A stretch of 64,000 nt of DNA. It comes from an uncultured Anderseniella sp. (GTDB taxonomy: Bacteria > Pseudomonadota > Alphaproteobacteria > Rhizobiales > Aestuariivirgaceae). The translations under genes and the position numbers were made by a program. Position 1 is the stretch's first letter. Each line of letters starts with the position of its first letter. A model generated the notes under the pieces. The model searched no databases and was not told where the DNA came from. It saw only the letters and a list, made by a program, of their open reading frames with translations. The DNA lies in contig CANKYU010000003.1 of assembly GCA_947488295.1 (NCBI GenBank), positions 1-64,000 on the forward strand. Reading direction: 5' to 3'. Of this stretch, positions 26,614-35,255 are shown in pieces.

Positions 26614-27321
26614 ATGTCCGAACAAAAGGTAGCGATCATTACAGCAGGCGGCAGCGGAATGGGGGCGGACTCCGCTCGTAAGCTGGCGGCCGACGGTTTT
26701 CACGTGGCCATCCTGTCGTCGTCCGGCAAGGGAGAAGCGCTGGCCAAAGAGCTCGGCGGCATCGGTGTCACCGGGTCCAACCAGTCGGTTGACGATCTGC
26801 AACGGCTTGTTGATGCAACCATGGCAAAATGGGGACGTGTCGACGTGCTCGTAAACAGCGCCGGCCACGGGCCGCGTGCACCGGTCCTCGACCTGAGCGA
26901 TGAAGACTGGCACACCGGCATGGATGTCTACTTCCTCAATGTGGTGCGCCCGACCCGGCTCGTGACCCCGATCATGCAGGCGCAGAAATCCGGTACCATC
27001 ATCAACATATCGACATTTGCCGCTTTCGAGCCAAATCCGGTATTTCCGACATCAGGCGTATTTCGCGCGGGCCTGGCTGCCTTCACCAAGCTGTTCTCCG
27101 ACAAATATGCCGCCGACAATATCAGGATGAACAACGTGCTGCCGGGTTTCATCAACTCCCTGCCGGAAAAGCAGGAGTTTCTCGAGCAGATCCCGATGCA
27201 GCGATATGGCGACTCGCTCGGCGAGATCGCCTCTGTGGTCGCGTTCCTTGCGTCAAGCGGTGCAGCCTATATCACCGGCCAGAACATCCGCGCGGATGGC
27301 GGCATAACCCGATCCGTATGA
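26614..27321 (+). CDS. SDR family oxidoreductase with altered catalytic residues
   Basis: 235 residues from the ATG at 26614, preceded by GAGAGG. The Rossmann part is intact (IITAGGSGMGADSARKLA, then VDVLVNSAGHG). Ser133 (NISTF) is present, but the usual YxxxK is replaced by SGVFR: Ser147 and Arg151 fill the Tyr and Lys positions. The end ITGQNIRADGG is normal. The family reduces carbonyls with NAD(P)H, so this member may have another mechanism or be a binding protein. It is divergent from the LysR gene. Confidence 0.82.
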   Translation: MSEQKVAIITAGGSGMGADSARKLAADGFHVAILSSSGKGEALAKELGGIGVTGSNQSVDDLQRLVDATMAKWGRVDVLVNSAGHGPRAPVLDLSDEDWHTGMDVYFLNVVRPTRLVTPIMQAQKSGTIINISTFAAFEPNPVFPTSGVFRAGLAAFTKLFSDKYAADNIRMNNVLPGFINSLPEKQEFLEQIPMQRYGDSLGEIASVVAFLASSGAAYITGQNIRADGGITRSV

Positions 27322-27711
27322 GCGGGCTGATCGTCACGAAATGAGGTTTGGTAGAGGCTGGAATAAACTGTAGGCCATTACATGGCCAAGTCTGAGGGGG
27401 AGGCAGTGGCGGTTACCGATATGGCAAATAAATTGACCAGTATCGGCAACGCAACCGCTGCCTTGTCTCCGCGACCCCTCAGTTCCCCTGGCCCGCCCCA
27501 AGCTCTGCCTTACGCTAGATGTGAAGGGCCAGCAGGACAATCAGTTTCGATGGGGCGGCTGCACTTTTTTGGAAACTGTGTCCTATTTGTCACAGTTCTG
27601 CCATTTTGGCCGAACCGGCTTTGCTCTTGTAGCTCACGCCTGCAGACGCGCTTGCCCCAGCACTGACGTACGTCGGACTGGAGTTCATCCCTACGTTTAT
27701 TCTGGGTCGGA
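27322..27711. other. Gene-free stretch before the tandem repeat array
   Basis: No gene is supported; the frame 27382-27666 has low-quality composition and no ribosome site. AACTGTG-N10-CACAGTT (27574-27597) is a 7-base inverted repeat, perhaps a hairpin. The last ~35 bases (from 27684) match the sequence ahead of the single repeat copy at 45.7 kb. Confidence 0.45.
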
Positions 27712-27939
27712 GAACGGCCTGAGCGAAGCGAAGAAAGCTGTTCGACCAGAGTGATGCAGAACGGCCTGAGTGAAGCGAAGAAAGCTGTTCGACCAGAGTG
27801 ATGCAGAACGGCCTGAGTGAAGCGAAGAAAGCTGTTCGGCCAGAATGATGCAGAACGGCCTGAGTGAAGCGAAGAAAGCTGTTCGGCCAGAGTGATGCAG
27901 AACGGCCTGGGCGAAGCGAAGAAAGCTGTTCGACCAGAA
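27712..27939. repeat. Array of 47-bp tandem repeats (about 5 copies)
   Basis: Copies begin at 27712, 27759, 27806, 27853 and 27900, exactly 47 bases apart; the last is about 40 bases. Each begins GAACGGCCTGAGTGAAGCG and continues GAAGAAAGCTGTTCGACCAG. Copies differ by a few bases (GAGC/GAGT/GGGC, CGACC/CGGCC). Each can form a stem, GAACGGC with GCTGTTC. One more copy is at 45750. Long open frames on both strands across it are a by-product of the 47-base repeat and are not counted as genes. Confidence 0.9.
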
Positions 27940-28001
27940 GAGTTGGACTACTGCCCCGAATTCGAGCAATGATGTCCTCCCAGTTTGCGAGAGGCTGTCC
28001 A

Positions 28002-28613
28002 ATGAGTGTTGAATTCCTGCTGACATCGATCGTTGTTGTTCTGCTGCCGGGAACCGGTGTGCTGTACACGCTGGCGGTCGGGCTGGGGCGGGGGTTCAGG
28101 CCCAGTGTCGCTGCCGCGTTCGGTTGCACACTTGGTATCCTGCCGGCGGCGATTGCCAGTATTGTCGGGCTGGCTGCCATACTGCACACCAGCGCACTGG
28201 CCTTCCAGATCGTGAAGTATCTCGGTGTCGCCTATCTGTTCTACATGGCCTGGAACATAATGAAGGACGGCGGCACACTGGATGTCACAGAAGACAAGGC
28301 GCCGGTTCCTGCCGGCCGGACGGTCGTGAACGGCATATTGCTCAACGTGTTGAACCCCAAGCTGTCGCTGTTCTTCATGGCCTTCCTGCCGCAATTCGTG
28401 CCGCTTGACGGGCAGGGAGCTACGGCGAACCTGATACTTCTGGCGGCTGTGTTCATGGCGCTCACCTTCATCATCTTTGTCGGATATGGCGCCTGCGCCG
28501 CCATGGCCCGTGACTATGTGATTTCCCGGCCCGTGGTTATGAAATGGCTGAAGCGGACCTTCGCCGGCACCTTCGGGTTTCTCGGCCTGCGGCTTGCGCT
28601 GTCTGATCGCTAG
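28002..28613 (+). CDS. LysE family translocator
   Basis: 203 residues from the ATG at 28002 (GAGAGG upstream); the frame upstream to 27864 lies in the repeat array and is not real. Six helices; the start MSVEFLLTSIVVVLLPGTGVLY lacks the usual P-G-P-N but keeps PGTG, and VVNGILLNVLNPKLSLFFMAFLPQF is the second family motif. It should export an amino acid or homoserine-lactone-like compound. Its 3' end overlaps the convergent GlxA-type gene by 4 bases. Confidence 0.82.
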   Translation: MSVEFLLTSIVVVLLPGTGVLYTLAVGLGRGFRPSVAAAFGCTLGILPAAIASIVGLAAILHTSALAFQIVKYLGVAYLFYMAWNIMKDGGTLDVTEDKAPVPAGRTVVNGILLNVLNPKLSLFFMAFLPQFVPLDGQGATANLILLAAVFMALTFIIFVGYGACAAMARDYVISRPVVMKWLKRTFAGTFGFLGLRLALSDR

Positions 28614-29650
28614 TCTGGCAATCTGATTCCGGACTGTCGAAACGATGAGCGCCATTTCTTGCGGTAGGCCGATGCCGTGATGCCGACATGCTTGCGGAAT
28701 ACAGACCGAAAACTGGATGGTTCGCTGTAACCGACCTCTGCGGCGATGTCATCGACCGCAGCATCTGTTGTCTCAAGCATCTGCTTGGCCTCCTCGACCC
28801 GGAGCGTTTGCACATATTCCAGTGGGGACTGCCCGGTAGCCTTTCGGAAGCGTCGCAGGAAACTGCGTCTGGACAGGTTGCTGGTCTGTGCCATGGTCTG
28901 CACCGGATTGCGGTCATCATAGTGTTCGGCTGCCCAGGCTTGCGTGTTGGCAATAACCTGGTCTGTGTGCTGGCGGCCGGCGGCAAGCGAGGCGTAACAC
29001 ATCTGTCCTTGTGCATGTGGTTCGATCAGGTAGATCTTTGCCACGCGCCGTGCTTCCTCGGCTCCCGCAATCCGTGCGATCAGGTAAAGCAGTAGGTCTC
29101 CCCAGGCCGACGCACCACCGGCTGTAATGATCCTGTGGTCGTCTCCGGCCGGCACAAGGACGCGCTGGCGCTGCAGGCGGACCTGCGGAAAGCGCTGCGA
29201 CATGACGTCGGAATAGGCCCAGTGCGTGGTTGCCTCGATACCGTTCAACAGCCCGGTTTCGGCCAGCAGCAGCGCACCTGAGCACACTGAGGCGATCACT
29301 GCGCCATGCTCATGTGCATCGTGGATCCACTGCGCGATGGGCGCAAAGGTGTCCGGTGCGGGAGCGGATGGGTCAAGGTGCAGGTCGGGAACAATGATCA
29401 GACCCGGTTCAGGAGAATCTGACAGGCGTCCTTCCGGTGTGATCCGCCTGCCGTTGGGATCGTCGTAAGGCAAGCCGTCATATGACAATAGGCGGGCCTT
29501 GAAGGCTGGACGCTGCGACGGTGTGCCATGCAACATTTCCCAGTCACGGCCGACAGACGCAAGTACGTCAAGGATGGCGAATGTGGTTGATGTGCCGGCC
29601 CATGGCAAGCCAACAACCACAGTTTCGACAGCGCTGCCTGATTTCAACAT
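28610..29650 (-). CDS. GlxA-type AraC family regulator with DJ-1/PfpI domain
   Basis: 346 residues from the ATG at 29650; 29695 is an alternative. The N-terminal DJ-1/PfpI domain (VVVGLPWAGTSTTFAILDVL, then IASVCSGALLLAETGLLNG with the nucleophile-elbow Cys) is joined to a C-terminal AraC HTH pair (MAQTSNLSRRSFLRRFRKATGQSPLEYVQTLRVEEAKQML and VDDIAAEVGYSEPSSFRSVFRKHVG in pieces). It is divergent from the flavin monooxygenase gene and may control it. Confidence 0.9.
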   Translation of the reverse strand: MLKSGSAVETVVVGLPWAGTSTTFAILDVLASVGRDWEMLHGTPSQRPAFKARLLSYDGLPYDDPNGRRITPEGRLSDSPEPGLIIVPDLHLDPSAPAPDTFAPIAQWIHDAHEHGAVIASVCSGALLLAETGLLNGIEATTHWAYSDVMSQRFPQVRLQRQRVLVPAGDDHRIITAGGASAWGDLLLYLIARIAGAEEARRVAKIYLIEPHAQGQMCYASLAAGRQHTDQVIANTQAWAAEHYDDRNPVQTMAQTSNLSRRSFLRRFRKATGQSPLEYVQTLRVEEAKQMLETTDAAVDDIAAEVGYSEPSSFRSVFRKHVGITASAYRKKWRSSFRQSGIRLPD

Positions 29651-29828
29651 GATATGTCCGTTTTGCACCGGTTTGGTCAGATTTTCCTCTAACACGGTTT
29701 GGGTTTCCGGGCCAGAACAACCCCCGCCATCGAGACAAGCTGCGACAGTGGTTCAGACAGACCGGTCCGCAGTGTGAGAAACTGCACTTGTCTCTGCCGG
29801 ATACCACTGCAATCAATGAGACAACATC

Positions 29829-30965
29829 ATGCACAACTCATCTACCCAAAACGCTATTGTCATTGGTGCCGGGCTCTCCGGCCTCACGGCTGCGCGCGAA
29901 CTGGCGCGTCGCGGCATATCCGTAACCGTGCTTGAAGCCGGTGACCGTGTTGCCGAACCCTGGCGCGCGCGCCACTCACAGTTGCGCCTCAATATTCACC
30001 GGCATTTCGCCGGTTTGCCGGGGCGGAAACTGCCGGACACAGGCGGGTCTTTCCTGCATCGCGACACGGTTGTGGACTATCTTGAGAGCTATGCCGCTGA
30101 TCTTGAGGTGCCGATCCGGTTCGGGGTCAGGGTGACCGGCATTGAGCGGAGCGGAACGGTCTGGCGGCTGGCTACCGACAAGCAGCATCATGAGTGCGAT
30201 CACGTCATTTTTGCCACCGGGCGGGACCGCATCCCGCATGTGCCCGGCTGGCGGGGGCGGGATCGTTTCCAGGGTGAGCTGATCCATGCTGCTGATCTGG
30301 GTGACATCACGCGGTTGAACAACAAGCGCGTGCTGGTGGTCGGTGCCGGTAATTCGGGTGGCGACGTGTTGAACCATCTGGTGCAGCATCAACCTGCCGA
30401 AGTGCTCATATCAGTGCGTCACGGTCCTGCCATCGTGCCGACCCGGGTGTTCGGGTTTCCACTGCACAGGGCGGCCAATCTGTTTGCCGCCTTGCCGGTT
30501 AGTGTACTCGACCCGGCATTCCGGCTGATGCAGTGGTTATTTTTCGGCAATCTGGCCCGCTACGGTCTGACCAGCCATCCCGATGGTGGCGGCACCCGGT
30601 TGCTGCGCGATGGTGTTGCCTTCGCCATGGATGACGGCTTTGTAGCCGCGGTCCGCAATGGTCGCTTCAAGGTGGCGGGAGAAATAGCCGAATTTCAGCC
30701 GGATAAGGTTATATTCAGAGACGGTCAGACCTTCAGGCCGGACACGGTAGTCTGCGCAACCGGTTACCGGACCGGGCTGGCGCCTTTGCTGGACCACCTG
30801 TCAGTGCTGGATGACGGCGGTGTTCCACTGCATCCGTCAGGCGAAGCCGATCCCGATCATCAAGGCTTGTGGTTTATCGGTTACCGACCGGCATTTCAGG
30901 GCTACTTCCACGCTGCATCCGTCAGTGCCAGGCGGATTGCGGATGCAATCCGGACACGGCGCTGA
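29829..30965 (+). CDS. FAD-dependent monooxygenase, flavin-containing (FMO-like)
   Basis: 378 residues. The FAD motif is VIGAGLSGLTAARELARRG with EAGDRVAEPWR; the NAD(P) motif is VLVVGAGNSGGDVLNHL; between them is HRHFAGLPGRKLPDTGG in the place of the FMO fingerprint. CATGYRTGLAPLL near the end is typical. It would oxygenate a soft nucleophile (N or S) with NADPH and O2. The upstream region shared with the AraC gene has GCAGT-N7-ACTGC at 29769-29785, a weak repeat. Confidence 0.88.
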   Translation: MHNSSTQNAIVIGAGLSGLTAARELARRGISVTVLEAGDRVAEPWRARHSQLRLNIHRHFAGLPGRKLPDTGGSFLHRDTVVDYLESYAADLEVPIRFGVRVTGIERSGTVWRLATDKQHHECDHVIFATGRDRIPHVPGWRGRDRFQGELIHAADLGDITRLNNKRVLVVGAGNSGGDVLNHLVQHQPAEVLISVRHGPAIVPTRVFGFPLHRAANLFAALPVSVLDPAFRLMQWLFFGNLARYGLTSHPDGGGTRLLRDGVAFAMDDGFVAAVRNGRFKVAGEIAEFQPDKVIFRDGQTFRPDTVVCATGYRTGLAPLLDHLSVLDDGGVPLHPSGEADPDHQGLWFIGYRPAFQGYFHAASVSARRIADAIRTRR

Positions 30966-31153
30966 ACCATTGCGGGCGGGCATTCAGACACGGTTCCGTT
31001 CTTGACGCAAAAACCCCACAATTCAACCATTTTTGGTCCAACAAAAACCAACCATGGAAGATCATATACGCGCCGGTGGGGTGTTAGCATAACGCTCCTG
31101 CCGGATGTGATAATGCCCGCATGATACGGGCTTGCCTAGTTTTGGAGGGTGCG

Positions 31154-31372
31154 ATGAAAAGGTTTTTTGCTGTTCTTGCTGTTTCGGTGCTGGCTGTCGG
31201 CGCTGCACAGGCTGCGGACTTTGCTGAAGTGGATGTTGATGCAGACGGGTCCGTGTCTCTGGACGAGGCCGTGTCCATGATGCCTGACCTGACCGAAGAT
31301 GCTTTCCTGACGGCTGACGCCAATGAAGATGGTGCGCTTTCAGCGGACGAATTCGCCAGCATGAAAAACTAG
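31154..31372 (+). CDS. Small exported EF-hand protein
   Basis: 72 residues from the ATG at 31154, preceded by GGAGGG. Signal peptide MKRFFAVLAVSVLAVGAAQA, then two 12-residue calcium loops DVDADGSVSLDE and DANEDGALSADE. It should bind Ca2+ in the periplasm. Its stop codon TAG is part of the CTAG flank of the MITE-like element that follows, so the element sits exactly at the gene end. A small hairpin (GCCCG/CGGGC, 31115-31131) lies before the ribosome site. Confidence 0.85.
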   Translation: MKRFFAVLAVSVLAVGAAQAADFAEVDVDADGSVSLDEAVSMMPDLTEDAFLTADANEDGALSADEFASMKN

Positions 31373-31636
31373 AGTCCTTTCCCGCTACATAGAAGCGTTT
31401 GATGGCCTCAAATCAGTTCACTCGGCTAGACGAAAAGCGAAGAGCGATGTGGTGCATCGGGCAAGCTTTTCAACGACGCCGATGGACTGATTTGATCCAC
31501 CGAAGGCCGGTTTTCTGCGCCCGCTGGACTGCGTTACGCCTTCCTTGTGGTCAACCAGACCATGGCGGAAGCCGTGCCTGGCCAGCAAACGCAGAAAATC
31601 GGTCAGACGTTTCTATGTAGCGGGAAAGGACTCTAG
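31369..31636. mobile_element. MITE-like element with 26-bp terminal inverted repeats
   Basis: Positions 31369-31394 and 31611-31636 are perfect inverted repeats of 26 bases (starting CTAGAGTCCTTTCCCGC), extended imperfectly for about 8 more bases. The outer CTAG may be a 4-base target duplication, as made by IS5-type elements. The 216 bases inside carry no open frame that I recognise as a transposase, so it is non-autonomous. It lies just after the EF-hand gene stop. Confidence 0.85.
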
Positions 31637-31704
31637 AGTCAGCAATACTGCCTCCGGACTGAAACCTGCGCCGGCGAGATCAGTCCGGATGCGCCTGCAG
31701 CTGC

Positions 31705-32193
31705 CTAAACGCTTTCGACTTCCGGAGCCGGACCGTGATAGATCATCTTCCATTCGCCGCCATCCTTGCGAAAGATATTGATCATTCGCACGCTGCCCGG
31801 ATTGAGTTTCTCAAGACAGGTTACGGCCCAGCCGCCTTTGGAAAACCGGACGGTTTCGACCTCGCAGCTTATGTCGGGCGGCCGGCGCATCATTTGTGCC
31901 CAGCTCCGCAACACCGCATCGCGTCCGTCAATGCGCCCGGTTGAAGGGTGTTGCACGGCAACCGGTTCCTGGCTGGCCCATATGTTGGCCATGGCCGTCA
32001 CGTCGCTTTCCCGAAACGCCCGGTAAAACTCCGTGTTGACGGCTAGAACCGCTTCGCGGTCTGCGCTGGACTGGGCTTGTGCCTGGGGCCCGTGAACAGT
32101 CATGAGCACAATGAACACGGCGAGGAGATGAGCTATTGGCTTTTTCGCGGCTGTTAACACGACGGTTTCCATCAGTTTTGTTCGAGCCGTCAC
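31705..32193 (-). CDS. Exported NTF2-like (SnoaL/DUF4440) protein
   Basis: 162 residues. An N-terminal hydrophobic stretch (AHLLAVFIVLMTVHG) and a QAQAQ cleavage region suggest export; the start may be at the inner ATG (32172). The fold pattern is VNTEFYRAFRESDVTAMANIWASQEPVAVQHPSTGRIDGRDAVLRSW in pieces, then NIFRKDGGEWKMIYHGPAP. The cone-shaped cavity binds small ligands; the role is unknown. Confidence 0.75.
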   Translation of the reverse strand: MTARTKLMETVVLTAAKKPIAHLLAVFIVLMTVHGPQAQAQSSADREAVLAVNTEFYRAFRESDVTAMANIWASQEPVAVQHPSTGRIDGRDAVLRSWAQMMRRPPDISCEVETVRFSKGGWAVTCLEKLNPGSVRMINIFRKDGGEWKMIYHGPAPEVESV

Positions 32194-32337
32194 CAGAGCC
32201 TGGAAAGCCAGACTGGCCTTCCCGGTCTTTCTGTTAGTGGACTATTTTGACAGCAGGGTGTCCAGACAAGTCAGTCACGCATTTTTACGCAGAGCATGGA
32301 ACATGAGGCAATCAACGCCTGAAGGACAGGTTTGAGC

Positions 32338-32826
32338 CTATACTTCGGACATCGACACCTGTGCATTCAGATAGGCGTCGGCATCCGGTTGTGGCACCAT
32401 CATCACGTCGCGCCATATGCGCTGCTCCGCATCGATCAGCCCCAGTTCCCAGACACAGGCGATGACCGGCCGCGAGGCAGTGTCCATCGGCTTGTCGTCT
32501 CCCCACAACGTACGCTCGATGTGCTGGCACAGCACCGAGCCCTGTATCCACCAGTGCAGCAGCACCGACACACCGAGTTCGCCCGGATGGATGATGACAA
32601 AGCCAAGCCCGTTGTCTTCACCTTCAGCAGCCACCAGCGCCGGCAGCTCACGCTGCGCAAAGGCTTGAGCCTTGCTGACAAGGTCGTCAGTCAGTTCTTG
32701 TCCGTCAGCTGTAATCCCGTAGACCTTCAGGCGCAGGTCACCGATGTGCCAGACATCGAGACCGGACACAGCTCTCGGCCGGTAAACGTCCAGGTTCGCT
32801 GTCCCGCCTGCGGTCAAGATGTGCAA
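32338..32826 (-). CDS. Protein of unknown function next to the dehydratase
   Basis: 162 residues, soluble, no signal peptide, mostly mixed alpha/beta with several Trp (LLHWWIQGSVLCQHIERTLWG). No family recognised. It follows the IlvD/Edd gene with only 9 bases between, on the same strand, so they are probably one transcript and the product may serve the same sugar-acid pathway. Confidence 0.65.
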   Translation of the reverse strand: MHILTAGGTANLDVYRPRAVSGLDVWHIGDLRLKVYGITADGQELTDDLVSKAQAFAQRELPALVAAEGEDNGLGFVIIHPGELGVSVLLHWWIQGSVLCQHIERTLWGDDKPMDTASRPVIACVWELGLIDAEQRIWRDVMMVPQPDADAYLNAQVSMSEV

Positions 32827-32835
32827 CCAAACCGT

Positions 32836-34701
32836 TCAGGCATGATACTTGTTGCTCGGCGTGAACGATGAAACCACCGGGTCGCGTGGCTCGTTGACCC
32901 ACAATTGCCTGTCCGGATGCATGCCGGCGCCCTGAATGGCGGGAACGGCAGACCGGCGCATGCGGTTGAGCAGGCGGGTGTCGGCATCGCCGCAGGCTGG
33001 GTGCAGGCCACCGTTTGCCTCGACGGTTTTGGTCCATGCCGCCTTGCGCTCAGCCAGTGTGGCCGGGTCGTTCAGCTGGGTACAGTTGAGCTCGTTGCTG
33101 TTCAGGTCTGCAATGATTTCATCGCCGTCTTCGATGAAGGCGATAGGTCCGCCGAGCGCTGCTTCCGGCCCGACATGCCCGATCACCAGCCCGACCGACC
33201 CGCCGGAAAACCGTGCATCCGTCATCAGGGCGACAACAATATCGCGCTCGCGGCACAAGGCTGTGATACGCGAGGTTGAATCAAGCATTTCCGGCATGCC
33301 CGGCCCGCCGCTGGGGCCTTCATAGCGCATGATGATCATGTCGTGGTCCTTGAAGCCGTCAGGATCGCTGTCGAGTGCGTCGAGCAGTCCCTGTTCGCCC
33401 TCGAACACCCGCGCGGTGCCGCGGAACATGTTGTCGTCAAGGCCGCCCTCGACGCCGGCCAGTTTCAGGACGGCGCTGAACTCAGGCGACAGGTTGCCGC
33501 CCAGAACCCGCAGGCCGCCGGTCGGCTTGTAGGGTTTTGCCACCGGATAGACGACCCGCCCGTCGGCTGACGGCGTCTTGAGCCGGGCGACCTGTTCGGC
33601 CAGCGTCTCACCCGTGCACGTTGGCGCATCGCCGTTCAAAAGACCTGCCTCCAGCAGTTCCCTGACAATTACCTGCACGCCGCCGACCTCGTCGATGTCC
33701 ACCATCGAGTAGCGGCCATAGGGCCGCGCATCGGTGAGCACCGGCACGACATTCTGCGAGATATGGTTGAATTCTTCCGGCGTGATGATGTCCTTCCAGA
33801 AGTTTGCAAACCCGGCTGCCCGGGCAATCTCCGGCGCATGCAGCACGACATTGGTTGAGCCGCCAACCGCCATTGCCACGATCAGTGCGTTGCGGATGGA
33901 ATCGCGCCCGACAATGTCACGCGGCGTGGTGTCGGTTTCGATCAGGTTCTTGAGGTAACCGACCAGTTCGGCCGGGAATTCGTTCAGGCGGCGCGGATCG
34001 TCGGACGCCGGTGCCACCATGTGCAGAGGTTGCATGCCGACAACCCCGATAAAGGTCTGCATGGTGTTGTAGGTGAACATGCCGCCGCAACTGCCAAACC
34101 CGGGACAGGCAACACACGAAATGTGCATGCGTTCAGCTTCATCCTTGTTGCCAGCCGCCTGGTAGGCTGTGACCAGGTCAACCGGGGTGTTGGACCTGGG
34201 ATCAACGCCGGGGTGGATGGAACCGTCCGACATCATGATGGCGGGCCGGTTGTGCTCAAGCAATGCGGCAAGCGTGCCGACCGGTGGCTTGTCGCATGCC
34301 ACAACGGCGATGGTGCCGGCCAGGCCGCTGGCGCTCAGGTGTTCGCACACTGAATCATGGGTGACCTCGCGCCCGATCAGCGAATAGCGCATTTCGCGGG
34401 TGCCGTTGCGGATGCCGTCTGAAGTGGCAACCGTGTATTCCGGCTGGACCAGGCGCATGGGCATCTGGTCAGCCTCGCTGCCGATGCGGGCGAGCAGGTT
34501 GTCGTGGATCGCCTGTACCTTGTCCTGCACCCCGATATAACACTGGCTGTCGCCCTTGTTGCCGATCACGCCCACTGATGGCTGGTGGATCAGGTCAGGG
34601 TCGGTTCCAAGCTCCCGCGCGATACCGAAGGCCTGGGCGCTGCGACCGGGGTGTTTGTCGATGATGACGGTCCTGGATTTTGGCACTTTGAAATTCTCCA
34701 T
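32836..34701 (-). CDS. IlvD/Edd family dehydratase (sugar-acid dehydratase-like)
   Basis: 621 residues. The iron-sulfur cysteines sit in the usual places: DSQCYIGVQDKV, VVACDKPPVGTLAALL and CPGFGSCGGMFTYNTMQ. MVAVGGSTNVVLHAPE and RYEGPSGGPGMPEML follow. The last quarter has DARFSGGSVGLVIGHVGPEA. The family removes water from dihydroxy acids; this divergent member is closer to aldonic-acid dehydratases than to IlvD itself. There is no ilv gene near it. The start ATG at 34701 is clear. Confidence 0.85.
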   Translation of the reverse strand: MENFKVPKSRTVIIDKHPGRSAQAFGIARELGTDPDLIHQPSVGVIGNKGDSQCYIGVQDKVQAIHDNLLARIGSEADQMPMRLVQPEYTVATSDGIRNGTREMRYSLIGREVTHDSVCEHLSASGLAGTIAVVACDKPPVGTLAALLEHNRPAIMMSDGSIHPGVDPRSNTPVDLVTAYQAAGNKDEAERMHISCVACPGFGSCGGMFTYNTMQTFIGVVGMQPLHMVAPASDDPRRLNEFPAELVGYLKNLIETDTTPRDIVGRDSIRNALIVAMAVGGSTNVVLHAPEIARAAGFANFWKDIITPEEFNHISQNVVPVLTDARPYGRYSMVDIDEVGGVQVIVRELLEAGLLNGDAPTCTGETLAEQVARLKTPSADGRVVYPVAKPYKPTGGLRVLGGNLSPEFSAVLKLAGVEGGLDDNMFRGTARVFEGEQGLLDALDSDPDGFKDHDMIIMRYEGPSGGPGMPEMLDSTSRITALCRERDIVVALMTDARFSGGSVGLVIGHVGPEAALGGPIAFIEDGDEIIADLNSNELNCTQLNDPATLAERKAAWTKTVEANGGLHPACGDADTRLLNRMRRSAVPAIQGAGMHPDRQLWVNEPRDPVVSSFTPSNKYHA

Positions 34702-34763
34702 TAGATCAGTATGATTTTTGATTTAATCAATCGAAAATCATAAAACTGCTCGCTTTTAAAGTG

Positions 34764-34806
34764 CTAGAGCAACTTTATGGGTTCAATTGAACCCATGTTG
34801 CTCTAG
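34764..34806. repeat. Palindromic repeat element in intergenic DNA
   Basis: A 43-base hairpin: outer arms CTAGAGCAA (34764-34772) and TTGCTCTAG (34798-34806), and an inner perfect 20-base palindrome (34777-34796, ATGGGTTCAA and its complement). Only CTTT on one side and G on the other break the symmetry. It resembles the dispersed palindromic repeats common in Rhizobiales genomes. It lies between the promoter of the dehydratase and a small membrane gene; the 280-base gap holds no gene. Confidence 0.75.
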
Positions 34807-34981
34807 GGCGTATAACGGCATCACGATAGACCGTAATGCGTAATCAGAGCAGTTCATTAAATGATTGGCGGCCATGTGACCAGAACAGATCTGCCCGTGC
34901 AAGTTTACAAATGGTAATCAGCGCGGCAGGTCAGAACCCCGGTGCAGGTTGGAGCCGCCTCATTGACAAACGACGAGCGGC

Positions 34982-35188
34982 TCAGTCGCTGTCAAGCCTC
35001 GCCTGCAGGTCTTCCTTGATCTCATCCAGAGTTGCGTAGCGTTTGAACACCCGGCTGGCCAGCCATGAGCCGAAACAGCCGATGACAAGGAAGCCGATCA
35101 CACCCTGCCAAAGCGGCCACGCCACAAAGGCCCACAGGCCCAGCAGGGCAAAAACCAGTGAGATGGAAAACTTCAGATAATGCGCCAT
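34982..35188 (-). CDS. Small membrane protein
   Basis: 68 residues from the ATG at 35188 (the frame upstream to 35266 overlaps the CoA-binding gene). Two hydrophobic helices (FSISLVFALLGLWAFVAW and GVIGFLVIGCFGSWLA), then a charged tail ending DEIKEDLQARLDSD. It is 67 bases after the CoA-binding gene and is likely the last gene of that operon. Function unknown. Confidence 0.65.
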   Translation of the reverse strand: MAHYLKFSISLVFALLGLWAFVAWPLWQGVIGFLVIGCFGSWLASRVFKRYATLDEIKEDLQARLDSD

Positions 35189-35255
35189 TGCGCAATCGTA
35201 TGCGATGGTCGTTAAGGCTCCGCTAAGCAGTATCCGCCTGCCACTGATGCCGCGG

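Noticed and set aside
27712..27939. CRISPR array
   Set aside because: The repeats follow each other with no unique spacers, the period is one 47-base unit, and there are no cas genes.
27590..28189. Long minus-strand open frame (199 codons) across the repeats
   Set aside because: It is a by-product of the 47-base repeat, has no ribosome site, and overlaps the real LysE gene in the other direction.
31400..31620. Transposase gene inside the MITE-like element
   Set aside because: The 73-codon frame does not show any transposase motif, and no frame spans the element.
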